DNA of 64,000 bases, taken from contig NZ_RCMB01000013.1 of assembly GCF_011319465.1 (NCBI RefSeq), positions 120,682 through 184,681 of the forward strand. Reading direction: 5' to 3'. The notes beneath the pieces are model-generated. The model did not search any database and had not been told where the DNA came from. It was given only the letters and a program-made list of their open reading frames with translations. The position numbers and the translations under genes are program-made. The stretch's first letter is position 1; the number at the start of each line of letters is the position of its first letter. Of the stretch, positions 28,789 through 37,674 are shown in pieces. Source of the stretch: Candidatus Nitrosotalea sp. TS. GTDB lineage: Archaea > Thermoproteota > Nitrososphaeria > Nitrososphaerales > Nitrosopumilaceae.

Positions 28789-29803
28789 ATGGACAAGATG
28801 GACAAGGAAATTCTAAATGAAATCCAGTGGACATTTCCTCTTGTTCCAAGACCGTATTCTGATATTGCAAAGAAATTTCAAATTTCAGACGAAGATTTGA
28901 TGCAGAGACTGCGTGCACTCAAAGAAGCTGGAATAGTAAGACAGCTTAGCGCAATCTTTGACACGCGAAGACTAGGATACAAAAGTGCACTGGTTGCAAT
29001 GGCAATTGATGCTGACAAGCTTGACAACATTGCAAACCAAGTAAACAAGCATCCCAGGCGTCAGCCACAACTATGAGAGAAACCACGAATACAATCTCTG
29101 GTTTACCCTAGCTGTCCCACCTGGTTCAGACCTAAAATCCGAGATTGACAAGTTTTCAAAGTTACAAGGCATCAACAAGGTCAGAATGCTTCCAACAATA
29201 AAGCTCTTCAAGATTGGCGTCAAGCTTGAGATGGTAGACGAGAAAAAGGCAGAAGTCAAACCTGTTGAAGAGAAGAAAAAGATTCACGAAGTAAAATTTG
29301 TTGCAACCGAAGAGGACAAGAGATACATCCGCGAGCTGCAAAAAGATCTAGATATAACTGAGAGACCGTTTTTAAAAGCCGCACAAAGTCTTGGAATAAC
29401 AGAGGAGCAAGTTCTTGAAAAGGCCAAATATTACGAAGAAATTGGCGTGATGCGTAGATTTGCAGCCATACTAAGGCACAGAGAGGTAGGCTTTTTGGCA
29501 AATGGCATGATAGTGTGGAAGGTGCCAGAAGAAAGAATAGAGCAGGTAGGAGCACAGCTGGGAGCATTTCCCCAAGTAAGTCATTGTTATCAGAGACCTG
29601 TTTATCCGGACTGGCCTTACAATGTATTTTCAATGGTTCACTGCAAATCAAATGATGATGCCCAGAAGATTGCAACTGAGATCCAAAACCAGATAGACGT
29701 ACACGACTACAAAATATTATTCAGTTCAAGAGAATTCAAAAAGACTCGAGTCGAATACTTTGTAGAGCACGAATTCAAGATAGAAGAAACAATTACAGTG
29801 TAA
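28789..29803 (+). CDS. ahbAB: Fused siroheme decarboxylase AhbA-AhbB (Lrp-like) (frameshifted)
   Basis: Two Lrp/AsnC-like modules in one chain. The first has the helix-turn-helix YSDIAKKFQISDEDLMQRLRA and IVRQLSAIFDTRRLGYKSAL; the second has EEDKRYIRELQKDLDITERP, GVMRRFAAILRHREVGFLAN and CYQRPVYPDWPYNVFSMVHC. These match AhbA and AhbB, normally a heterodimer, that decarboxylate siroheme to didecarboxysiroheme. An indel near 29060 splits the gene; the shifted frame between the modules also reads as Ahb sequence (NHEYNLWFTLAV). A plain Lrp regulator is less likely given its neighbours. Confidence 0.8.
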
Positions 29804-29822
29804 GACAGAACAGAAAAAATAT

Positions 29823-30146
29823 TTACGATATTTCTATTTTGGGGCTAAAAGTATCACTCAGTACTATCTTTATTTCCCTCACTTTACTTTTATACATAAA
29901 ATATTTTTTGCCGGCATCGTTTGTTGCCCCCGATATACGAACAAGCCCCATCTTGTGCAACTTTCTAACCCAACGATACACCTGAGTGAGGGGAATATTA
30001 CATGTCGTGCTGATTTCGTATGCAGATTTTGGAGAATCTATGCTGCATTCAAGTACTTGGATGGCCTGCTCGTTTGAGATTATCTTCAATATGGCATTGC
30101 GCGTGTTTTCCTGGTCCACATCTCTTCCTAAAAGAAGTACCTGCAC
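29823..30146 (-). CDS. Winged-helix transcriptional regulator
   Basis: 107 residues: SAYEISTTCNIPLTQVYRWV and LHKMGLVRISG form an ArsR/MarR-like helix-turn-helix and wing, and the basic segment KKYFMYKSKVREIKIVL follows. Convergent with ahbAB. Target unknown. Confidence 0.7.
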   Translation of the reverse strand: MQVLLLGRDVDQENTRNAILKIISNEQAIQVLECSIDSPKSAYEISTTCNIPLTQVYRWVRKLHKMGLVRISGATNDAGKKYFMYKSKVREIKIVLSDTFSPKIEIS

Positions 30147-30218
30147 AGTATCTATTTTGTTCCGGTCGATATAACAAGGAAGATTAGAATGTACTCAGAT
30201 GCAAACAGTTGCAAACAT

Positions 30219-30749
30219 CTAATCGCTGAACTTGAATGATATCATGCCAGCATTATAATCGAACTGGACTTTTTTATCAAGAACATCAACAAATATCAAA
30301 TCAAGTACAGTCTTGTGATACAAAGACCAGTTGTCGCCAAGATCATGTTTTACAATAAATGTATGATAGCCATTTTTTATGTTGTGATTTATCTCAATTG
30401 AAGAGGCCTTCATCCTTACCTCAAACCACGACAGAAAAGAGGTCAAACTGATGTCTCCCTTCATGAACAATGCAATATCTCTGACAACATTTTTTCCTAT
30501 TCGGTTAGCCATGTCTATTATCTCATCTTTTGACATCTTTCCAAAAAGTTCCACAATTATTGGCTTGGCAACAGGTACCATCCCAACCTTTGATTCAAAC
30601 ATGTCCCATTCTACATATCTCTTAAAGATCTGATTGACAAACGTGTTAAGACTTGTCTCTCTGTGCTCAGATTCTTCTCGCAGTTTGTTTAGAACTTCTT
30701 CATCAATTCGGAATGTCATAGTTGATGTCTTTTTAGTAGCCAATACCAT
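30219..30749 (-). CDS. Ribbon-helix-helix protein with unknown C-terminal domain (paralogue 1)
   Basis: Residues 8-50 form a ribbon-helix-helix: MTFRIDEEVLNKLREESEH, TSLNTFVNQIFKRYVEW. Residues 55-176 are a domain I cannot name, with IGKNVVRDIALFMKGDISL, FLSWFEVRMKASS and HTFIVKHDLGDNWSLYHKTV. The gene at 61040 encodes a close paralogue with the same layout. The domain may bind a small ligand or sit on a partner; autoregulation is plausible for an RHH protein. Confidence 0.72.
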   Translation of the reverse strand: MVLATKKTSTMTFRIDEEVLNKLREESEHRETSLNTFVNQIFKRYVEWDMFESKVGMVPVAKPIIVELFGKMSKDEIIDMANRIGKNVVRDIALFMKGDISLTSFLSWFEVRMKASSIEINHNIKNGYHTFIVKHDLGDNWSLYHKTVLDLIFVDVLDKKVQFDYNAGMISFKFSD

Positions 30750-30833
30750 TTTCCATTCTATCTCCTTTTGTGTATACAGAGAAGAAAAACATTGTTAAAA
30801 ATACTTGGTAAGACGAGGTTCAAAGTTATCTTC

Positions 30834-31833
30834 TCACGCAGTTTGTGCAGACGCCTTGAGTTCGTATGGAGGCCACTGGTTGAAAAGTTCAGTTATCTCT
30901 TTCTTATCTGATGCATTAAGATATTTCCCATCAGCCATTTGCGAGAACATTGTGATCTCTTCTTCGCTTACAACAGTAGGAAGCACCGATGATACCCCAT
31001 TATGTGACAAGAGAAACTTGATTGCAAGTTCAGTTATGTTCCATCCATATCGTTTTGCAATAGGCATGAGTTGGTCAACCTTTTGAAGTGATTGCTTCAC
31101 CCAGTCTCCGCTTCTCACAGAACGGTGGTCCTTTTCGCTAATCTTTGTGTCTGCTGTGACCTTGCCGGTTAGTATACCAGAAGCATCTGGCACTCTGACA
31201 AGAATGCCCACGTTGTGTTTTTCACCCTGCTCTACCAGTATGTTTCCCGGGTTTTGCTCCAAGATATTGTATACTGTCTGTACCGCAGTAGTGTTTGTAA
31301 GATCCATTGCATCAAGCCCCTCCCTAGTCCATCCAATTGCAGGACCCAGAGCAATTTGGTAGCTTTTGATGATGCCCTCTTTTACTTTTTTATCTAGATA
31401 ATCAAATATTGGCTTGTCGCGAATAGTATGGATCTTTGGATTGTGCAGGCCATAGACGTCAAGATAGTCAGTTTGCAATCTCTCCATGCTCTTCTTCAAT
31501 GCAAATTCGGTAAATTCCGGAGTAAATTTCTGCGGAAGTTCCTTGTGGCCTATCTGTTCGTTACTGTAAATGTCATATCCATATTTTGTAGATATTACAA
31601 CCTCGTTTCTCATTCCAGAGAAGACTTCGCCAATTAGTTGCTCGCTTTTACCTCTTCCATAGATATCACCAGTCTCAAAATAATTAATTCCTAAATCATA
31701 TGCGTGTTTTAACAGTCGCTTGGCCTCATCATCCTCAATCTTCTTTCCCCACCAATCAAGACCCAGAGTCCATGCTCCAAATCCTATCTCAGAGACCTTT
31801 ATTCCACTCTTTGCCAAGGGTTCGGTATTTCAA
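30834..31833 (-). CDS. Aldo/keto reductase (frameshifted at N-terminus)
   Basis: NADPH-linked carbonyl reductase, TIM barrel. Begins, after one base is dropped near 31813, LKYRTLGKSGIKVSEIGFG; the catalytic tetrad region is seen in NYFETGDIYGRGKSEQLIGE (Asp, Tyr) and VVISTKYGYDIY (Lys). The start TTG at 31833 overlaps the DUF1802 stop. About 330 residues. It is the last gene of the Cld-DUF1802-AKR set. Substrate unknown. Confidence 0.83.
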
Positions 31834-32378
31834 TTTACAATTCTCCTAAACTCTTCCAATTGCTGCTGTAGTTCCGCATCGCTCAAAACAGATTGTCCAG
31901 ATTCCGAATTTACATTTAATTCTATCCAAGATTTACATCCGTGGTAATCTGGCAATACAGGTACCTCAGTTTCAGCAATCTTGAAAACCTTGAGAAAAAC
32001 CGCCTTCATGGGTTTTGACGGCATCCAGTTCATTCTTTCAACTATGTAAGAGTCGCTCCAAATGTGAAATGGCGATAGTTGTTCTATTTTTTCAATTGAT
32101 GAAATGTCGCGCTCCTCAACTACTTGTGCAATCGAAGTAATTCTGTTGTACCCTTCCCTTGGCTTATCCTCTCTTACATCAGCAAGATATCCATAATATT
32201 GTGATTTTAGCGACGCATTGTCCTGATGTTCAAAAGTTGGAAACAATGCAAACTTTGTTGCCTCAACCCTAAATCCTGATTCAGTCTCAAGAATTCCACC
32301 CTTTCTCAATAAAACAGTCTGGTTTCCGTTCTCAAGTGCTTTTACTACGGTTGCCCATTCCTTTAGTGCCTTCATCAT
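31830..32378 (-). CDS. DUF1802 family protein
   Basis: MKALKEWATVVKALENGNQT, LLRKGGILETESGF, KFALFPTFEHQ and YYGYLADVR match DUF1802, a family of unknown function. Starts in an ATGATG that overlaps the upstream chlorite-dismutase-like stop by 4 bases and ends overlapping the reductase gene: three coupled genes. About 180 residues. The family may share a role with the heme protein beside it, but that is only inference. Confidence 0.78.
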   Translation of the reverse strand: MMKALKEWATVVKALENGNQTVLLRKGGILETESGFRVEATKFALFPTFEHQDNASLKSQYYGYLADVREDKPREGYNRITSIAQVVEERDISSIEKIEQLSPFHIWSDSYIVERMNWMPSKPMKAVFLKVFKIAETEVPVLPDYHGCKSWIELNVNSESGQSVLSDAELQQQLEEFRRIVN

Positions 32379-33046
32379 CCGAGGCTCCTTATCATTGAGA
32401 TAAGGTCTTTTTTCACACAAACTATCATTGGTGTGTCAACTTGCACATATTCACTGACGCGAGTCTCTCTAAGATCCATTATCAAGTCCTGAAACTTGTC
32501 CAGGTTATCAGTTTCAAATGCAAGCATGAAATCTTCATCATGAATGCCAAAAGAATAGGTCGTGTTCAAATTTACTTCTGGATATTTTTGTCCAACTGCA
32601 ATGTGCTCTGACATTAGCTCTTTTCTCTTTTCAAGTGGAAGGAGATACCATCCTCTGGTCTTGATAAATGGATATACGATGACATATTTTTTTTGTTCTT
32701 CACCTGCAAGCCAGCCATGGGTTGTAGAGTTTTTTGTATATACTGATGGTCTTGTGCATGAAAGATAAACATGTGTTGGAATTATGTATTTTCCAAAAAC
32801 TGTCAAGTATAATTTTGAGATTACATCCTGTAGCTTCTCAACAGACTCGGATGCAAACCATAACAAGAATTCTGCGTCATCACGTAGTCCGAGGGTGGAA
32901 TATGACCTGTACGGCATTTGTGAATTTTTCAATATGTTTTCCACCTCTTTTGCAGACTCGTCTTTTGCAAGGTCTGCCATCCAGCGCCATTTTGGATCAA
33001 CCTTAAAGAAGGAGAAATTAAAGAATGTCCTTGGTTGTTCGCTCAT
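32375..33046 (-). CDS. Chlorite-dismutase-like heme protein
   Basis: Cld/HemQ superfamily, dimeric ferredoxin-like fold. The conserved second half has GWYLLPLEKRKELMSEHIAV, GQKYPEVNLNTTYSFGIHD, and FETDNLDKFQDLIMDLR then SEYVQVDTPMI; the His in SEHIAVGQ is the expected proximal heme ligand. N-terminal domain is divergent. 223 residues. Archaea use such proteins as chlorite dismutase, heme decarboxylase (AhbD-unrelated HemQ) or unknown heme proteins; only the fold and heme binding are supported here. Confidence 0.82.
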   Translation of the reverse strand: MSEQPRTFFNFSFFKVDPKWRWMADLAKDESAKEVENILKNSQMPYRSYSTLGLRDDAEFLLWFASESVEKLQDVISKLYLTVFGKYIIPTHVYLSCTRPSVYTKNSTTHGWLAGEEQKKYVIVYPFIKTRGWYLLPLEKRKELMSEHIAVGQKYPEVNLNTTYSFGIHDEDFMLAFETDNLDKFQDLIMDLRETRVSEYVQVDTPMIVCVKKDLISMIRSLG

Positions 33047-33174
33047 GCTCGTCTTGTTTTATTGATGGTTATTTAAAATCTAATCACTATATTCGTGGCT
33101 TGAAAATAGGTACCATCGTTCCCAGATAGAATGAAATAACATGTCAATTAAGGCAAAACTAAGAGTTAACCAAG

Positions 33175-33273
33175 ATGAGTAGGAAAAAAGTATTGACGAT
33201 TGTGATGGGCTCTATTTTCAGTGCTTTCATAATAACAATGATCGTCATAATATGGAGCGCATATTCTTCTTAA
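33175..33273 (+). CDS. Small single-pass membrane protein (32 aa)
   Basis: MSRKKVLTIVMGSIFSAFII then TMIVIIWSAYSS: a positively charged N-terminus and one transmembrane helix. Coding status is uncertain at this size, but the Arg-Lys-Lys start and clean helix are typical of real small membrane proteins in this group. Confidence 0.4.
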   Translation: MSRKKVLTIVMGSIFSAFIITMIVIIWSAYSS

Positions 33274-33289
33274 TTGTGTCTCATTTATT

Positions 33290-33490
33290 CAAATACGCAA
33301 AATCTATTCAGAAAACAATTGATGTTTTTAGGATTCATTATAATTTCATTAGAAATCACAGTTCGATAGATCAGACTCCCGCAGAAAAAGCAGGAATCAA
33401 GCTAGATTCAGGACAGAATAAGATAGAAAATTTGATTAGACTGACTTCACAAAAATCTAATAGTTGGCAAATAGAAAAACTATCACATTA
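33290..33490 (+). pseudogene. Remnant of an IS transposase (C-terminal fragment)
   Basis: The plus-strand frame reads FRIHYNFIRNHSSIDQTPAE then KAGIKLDSGQNKIENLIRL. This is the tail of a DDE transposase of the archaeal IS6/IS240-like type (Y-N-F-x-R-x-H...TPAE-x-AGI). Nothing upstream encodes the catalytic DDE core, and no terminal inverted repeats are visible, so only a degraded fragment is left. It is followed by, and slightly overlaps, a membrane-protein gene. Confidence 0.6.
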
Positions 33491-33739
33491 ATTATTGCAA
33501 TTACTGGCATTGCCTTGAATTTTGTTGGTCTTGAATTAATGCCAGTTCACATCCATATTCAATTAAGCAAGGAAGATTTAGCAGGTGTCCTACAACATTG
33601 CCCTACATGTACAGATATGCAAGGATACTACAATCTCAATCCTAATGTTACCGAACCGATTTTCTTTGCAGGATTCGCATTGATTGGAATTGCATTGTTT
33701 CTAGGGCTTGTATTCAAACCCCGAAAGTTAACAATGTAA
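33464..33739 (+). CDS. Two-helix membrane protein with CxxC loop (91 aa)
   Basis: Helix 1 residues 5-26 (ITLIIAITGIALNFVGLELM), helix 2 residues 66-84 (IFFAGFALIGIALFLGLVF). The loop between carries HCPTCTDMQGYY. Unknown function; both ends on the inside with the CxxC loop outside is a reasonable topology. Start ATG at 33464 lies in the tail of the transposase remnant. Confidence 0.55.
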   Translation: MANRKTITLIIAITGIALNFVGLELMPVHIHIQLSKEDLAGVLQHCPTCTDMQGYYNLNPNVTEPIFFAGFALIGIALFLGLVFKPRKLTM

Positions 33740-33820
33740 ATTTCTAATGCCCGAACATCAACATCTTAGCAGAAGTTTGTATCAAAACACTTATTATTTG
33801 AGCCTGAAAAATTTTACTGA

Positions 33821-34120
33821 ATGCCAAACATAGGCCAACTCAACAAACCACAAAACAGGTTAGAGCCTGTTGAGGGAGTCATAGGCAGCATAAGCGAACC
33901 AAGAACTGTAAACCTCAAGACAGGTGGACAGGCCCAAGTTGCAGATGCAATGCTAAAAGATGACACCGGAGAGATCAAGCTTACCTTATGGGATGCACAG
34001 ATCAAGATGGTAAAACAGGGTTCAAAGATCAGAATTGAAAACGGATACATCTCTACATTTAGAGGAGAAAATTCTCTTAACGTAGGCAAGTACGGCAAAC
34101 TCGAAGTAATAGAATTCTAG
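33821..34120 (+). CDS. OB-fold single-stranded DNA-binding protein
   Basis: 99 residues with one RPA/SSB-like OB fold: VEGVIGSISEPRTVNLKTGG, ADAMLKDDTGEIKLTLWDAQ, KIRIENGYISTFRGENSLNV. Archaeal single-OB SSBs have this pattern. No zinc finger or acidic tail. Could also act as an RNA-binding or accessory OB protein. Its end overlaps the next, convergent, gene by 4 bases. Confidence 0.75.
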   Translation: MPNIGQLNKPQNRLEPVEGVIGSISEPRTVNLKTGGQAQVADAMLKDDTGEIKLTLWDAQIKMVKQGSKIRIENGYISTFRGENSLNVGKYGKLEVIEF

Positions 34121-34723
34121 ATATATCTAGACTGATTCCTGTTCTTTTTCCAGTCTATTACGCCAAGTATTATTCCAGCAATAATTGCAATTATCCCAAT
34201 TATCAACATAAAGCCTGCAGCTGCCAGAGGCACGATGTTTTGATTAAATGGCGAATTTGGATCAGTTAGAGCCTTTGATTTTTCAGGATTCTCTGTAAAC
34301 ATGGTCTCTACTGTTACTGACGAGTTACCCATGTTTTCCACGTTGAAGCTATACGTGTCCACCTTTGGTATCATAAATGACTTTATGAATATGGGTTCTC
34401 CTTCTTGAAAAGAACCAAACTTGTCACCAAAAATATTGGTAACATTTACTGCAACTTTGTCATCTGGTTTGTAATCTTCCATATAGAGACCCCACATCAA
34501 TGGCACCTTGGGATGATGAAGTCGTATGGGAAAATGTGTATGCATTTCCAGGATCAATTGTTTCTTTTTCAGATACTTCGTCGAACATGTTTTCTGGCGA
34601 CGGAAAAAACCCACCGTTGCCAGAGTTCAGACCGGCTCTTTCCATAACAGAATAAGATGTTACAAAAGCAATAGCTATCAACGCCGCGCCTATAATCATT
34701 ACAATTGGTCCGCGTTTTTTCAT
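34117..34723 (-). CDS. Membrane-anchored protein, two transmembrane helices (frameshifted)
   Basis: N-terminal helix (GPIVMIIGAALIAIAFVTSY), an extracytoplasmic beta-rich region (KVAVNVTNIFGDKFGSF, SFNVENMGNSSVTVETM), then a C-terminal helix (LAAAGFMLIIGIIAIIAGII) and a basic tail. An indel near 34505 splits it: SSSQGAI joins PLMWGLYMEDYKPDDK. About 200 residues. Type of surface/adaptor protein common in thaumarchaea; role unknown. Followed by the PAC2 gene upstream. Confidence 0.6.
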
Positions 34724-34724
34724 T

Positions 34725-35502
34725 TCAGCTGATATATCCTAGTCTCTTATCGTGTTGTGATATGGGTAATGATTCAGGCGATGATCTGCCACCCATTTGT
34801 TCCTCAATTGTTTTAACAAGTTGTTCTGTGTCTTGTGCCTTTTTTCGAAATTCCAGCCAGATCCAGTTTTAGATCAAGCATCTTGGCAAGAATTTCAAGA
34901 ACAGCTTTTGACGCTTTTGCATCAACCACATAGCCTGAAGTTTCCCCAAGCAGACAAACACCAGTTATGTTCTTTCTCTTTCCCACTCCAATTATCAATC
35001 CATTCATTCCCGTAATGCTTCCGCTATTCATTGTATGAACATCATGTTTTGGAAATTCTTTTACAATTTCAGACGAAGTGCTTGTTCCATAAACCCTTTG
35101 AGTTTTCGTAAATGCTCCCGTGATATATGCAGCAAGTGTATAGATAGTCTTCACGCCAAGCTTTTCACAAAGCTTGGTTATCTCATCTGCCATCTCATAC
35201 TCGCTTTCTGGACTAACAGGCTGGGCATCTCCGCTGAGAAGAACAAGATCACAGGATTTATTCTTGCAATAATATAACGTATTTTTCATAAGGTCTGCAG
35301 TCCCATCAGATTGAATCAAGACTTGTGGAGGAAATGACGATGAAAAGATGTGTGCAAACGGAATTCCCTTGAGTTCTTCAATTAGGTGATCAACTGCAAG
35401 CTTTCCCACATATCCACTTCCCGGTAGACCGCAGATTAATGAAGGATTCTTGAGTTTTGGAATCTCAGTTACTTCCACAATAATTCTGTTAGGAAGCGAC
35501 AT
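34725..35502 (-). CDS. PAC2-family protein (frameshifted at C-terminus)
   Basis: Proteasome-assembly-chaperone-2-like fold: SLICGLPGSGYVGKLAVDHL, SGDAQPVSPESEYEMADEIT, GMNGLIIGVGKRKNITGVCL and GYVVDAKASKAVLEIL. Near 34865 an indel in a run of A ends the frame early; the corrected tail is RKKAQDTEQLVKTIEEQMGG and ends RLGYIS. About 258 residues. Archaeal PAC2 proteins are common, single genes of unsettled function, probably chaperones. Confidence 0.82.
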
Positions 35503-35547
35503 GTGTTACGGAAAAAAATTATTCAATATTAATGAAGCGTAGGATTG

Positions 35548-36472
35548 CTATCTTCGTTTTGATTTTGATCTTCGTGTTTTTGCTTTTCGTTTCGTTATTT
35601 TTCTCTTTGCTACTTTTCGTCTTACTGCTTTTTTCCTTGACATCTTTGTTTTTGCCTTTCTAGTTCTTGTCTTTGTCCTTTTTGTTTTCTTTCCAGCAGA
35701 TTTCTTTGTTTTGGCAGCTCTTCGTTTTTTAACTCTTGATTTTCCAGATTTTTTCTTGGCCTTTCTTGCCGCTTTTCTCCTCTGAGCCATAACTTCTTCC
35801 AATCGCTTCTCCATTGATTGTAATACCTTGGTTGTTTGAGCCTCTCTTTTAATCAAAGATTGAACTCTTGGTCGTAGTACTAGCTCTGCTTTCTGGCTTG
35901 ATTTTAGCTGTTCAAGCAGCCCAGGCCTAGTATGAATCTGTTTTCTTAATTGTGAATCAAGTTTTGCTTTTTCCTTGTGCAAACTCTCAATCTGTTTGGC
36001 AAGTCTTGTCTCTATCGCTTCACGTTCCTTTAATTGCGCATGTAATTCGATAATCTTTTCGTCGATGAATTTTAGCCTCTCTTGTGCAGCTGCCTTTTCT
36101 TCAGGTCCACCGTATTCGCTTTGCTGCTTTGCGTTGTCCTGTGCATCTTGTTCCTGTCGTAATCGTTCTTCAGCTGCAATCTTGAGCCTAGATATGCTCT
36201 CCTTTTGCGCCAAGTGTTGATTCAGCAGTTGCGCCACATGCTCAATCTGCCTGCCTAAAGATTCGTTTCGTCTTGCCAAAGATGCAAGCCCTGATGATGA
36301 TCTCCTCTTCGTTGAAAGGACCGACTTTTAGATTATTCTCGCTTTTTCTTCGTAATTTTGTAACCTCAATCTTCTTTGCTTTATATGATTTAGTGAGTGT
36401 CTCCAAGGATGCCATATGCGTTCTAGAGCATTTGTAATCGATTAAGTTTTTGTTATGATCGGGATTTGACAT
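35548..36472 (-). CDS. Coiled-coil protein with histone-H1-like basic tail (frameshifted)
   Basis: Joined frames give about 308 residues. N-terminus MSNPDHNKNLIDYKCSRTHM, then after an indel near 36285 a long coiled coil (residues 65-215: EERLRQEQDAQDNAKQQSEY, AKQIESLHKEKAKLDSQLRK), then an 80-residue tail of almost only Lys/Arg/Ala/Thr/Ser with repeats such as RTKTRTRKAKTK and KRKITKRKAKTRR. The tail resembles histone H1 or bacterial Hc1/AlgP tails and would bind DNA or RNA. Likely a nucleoid or RNA-associated protein. Confidence 0.7.
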
Positions 36473-36576
36473 AAGAGTTAATATTTTTTACATATTTTCT
36501 AAATTTTTTCGTAAAATTTTAAACATGATCAGAAATAGAGCAGGTAGATTTTATTTGGCATTGACAGTAAAAATGC

Positions 36577-36888
36577 ATGGAATTTCACCCGTCACAGATA
36601 CCCATCTCCAAAACATTTGAGATTGAAAACGAGTTCAACGCACCTGAAATTGCAGCTGAGATGGTCAAGTTGGGATTTTCAGCGCAAAAAGGGGGATTCA
36701 AAGTGATCATGACCAAAGACAAAGGGGTAGCAAAAAAAATTGGGTTTACAATCATGAATGAGCTTAATCTTGGCCTGCGAAAGACAAAACAAGAGCGCGA
36801 CGTAAGATATTGGATCTACAGCCATGATCAGGATCATTTTGCAATGATACTGATAAGCTCGCGCGTCCTAAGTTCCCTAGGTTTCTGA
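36577..36888 (+). CDS. Conserved hypothetical protein (103 aa)
   Basis: Mixed alpha/beta protein: FEIENEFNAPEIAAEMVKLG, FKVIMTKDKGVAKKIGFTIM. Not recognised. No membrane segment. Convergent with, and overlapping by 12 bases, the PAP2-like gene. Confidence 0.6.
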   Translation: MEFHPSQIPISKTFEIENEFNAPEIAAEMVKLGFSAQKGGFKVIMTKDKGVAKKIGFTIMNELNLGLRKTKQERDVRYWIYSHDQDHFAMILISSRVLSSLGF

Positions 36889-37536
36889 TTTATCAAAGAT
36901 AAGTTCTATCTTGAGTTTTTTTGACATTATATCTGCAAGCAGGATGCCAAGTACTGCCCCAGCAATGACCGTTGTGGGATATTCCTGCAGCAGATACAGC
37001 CTGCTAATTGAGACAAGAATTGGATACAGCCATACCAAATACCAGCCTCTGGGAAATCGTTTTGACAATGCATATCCCACGATAAATGCAAAGATTGTTG
37101 TTCGTACGGTATGACCTGCCGGGAACGTGCCATCTATCTGGCATGGAACCCCAACATCTGCCCCAGATTCTATTGACAGGTGCGCCCCCAAGAACTCTAT
37201 TGTAGGCTTTTCATATCCAGTATAGCATCTCAGGTATGCCGCAGCTATTGTTCCTATCAGTAGCGAAAGAAGAAGTATGAGGCCCAGACGCCGGGTACTT
37301 TTCCTTATAAAAAGCACTATGGCAACAAATATCGGATACAAAACCCAACCAATCTCAGAGAAGAGCTGCATGGCAAGATCCACAGTTGTGTTTCCCGCCA
37401 GTTTTTGTAGTGAGTTTTCAAAGACATTGTCCTGATAGACCAGAATTTTTGCACATGCAAGATATACAAGTATAAAAAATGACAATGTCAAAAGGAAAAA
37501 TGTTCTACTTCTTACATCAAAAACCCACTTTTGCAA
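36877..37536 (-). CDS. PAP2-like membrane protein with altered active site
   Basis: Six predicted membrane helices with the three PAP2 motif positions: C1 RCYTGYEKP, C2 FPAGHTVR, C3 SRLYLLQEYPTT. C2 keeps the general-acid His. In C3 (consensus S-R-x5-H-x3-D) the nucleophilic His position is Glu and the Asp position is Thr. C1 has Arg/Lys swapped. So the fold is kept but phosphatase activity is doubtful. 219 residues; probably once a lipid phosphatase. Confidence 0.68.
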   Translation of the reverse strand: MQKWVFDVRSRTFFLLTLSFFILVYLACAKILVYQDNVFENSLQKLAGNTTVDLAMQLFSEIGWVLYPIFVAIVLFIRKSTRRLGLILLLSLLIGTIAAAYLRCYTGYEKPTIEFLGAHLSIESGADVGVPCQIDGTFPAGHTVRTTIFAFIVGYALSKRFPRGWYLVWLYPILVSISRLYLLQEYPTTVIAGAVLGILLADIMSKKLKIELIFDKSET

Positions 37537-37674
37537 AGAAAGATCCTCCTAGTATTGACATGTATATTTGATCGAAAGCCAATCCATATTAAAATGCCGT
37601 CAATTGTTCTAGAAGAGTCCACATGATCTGTTGCCTGACTAAAAGATTTTAACCTGCCCCAAGAAAGGATCGCC

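Noticed and set aside
32375..32420. Frameshift between the chlorite-dismutase-like and DUF1802 frames
   Set aside because: The stop and start overlap in ATGATGA and both proteins begin and end at family-typical points, so these are two coupled genes, not one broken gene.
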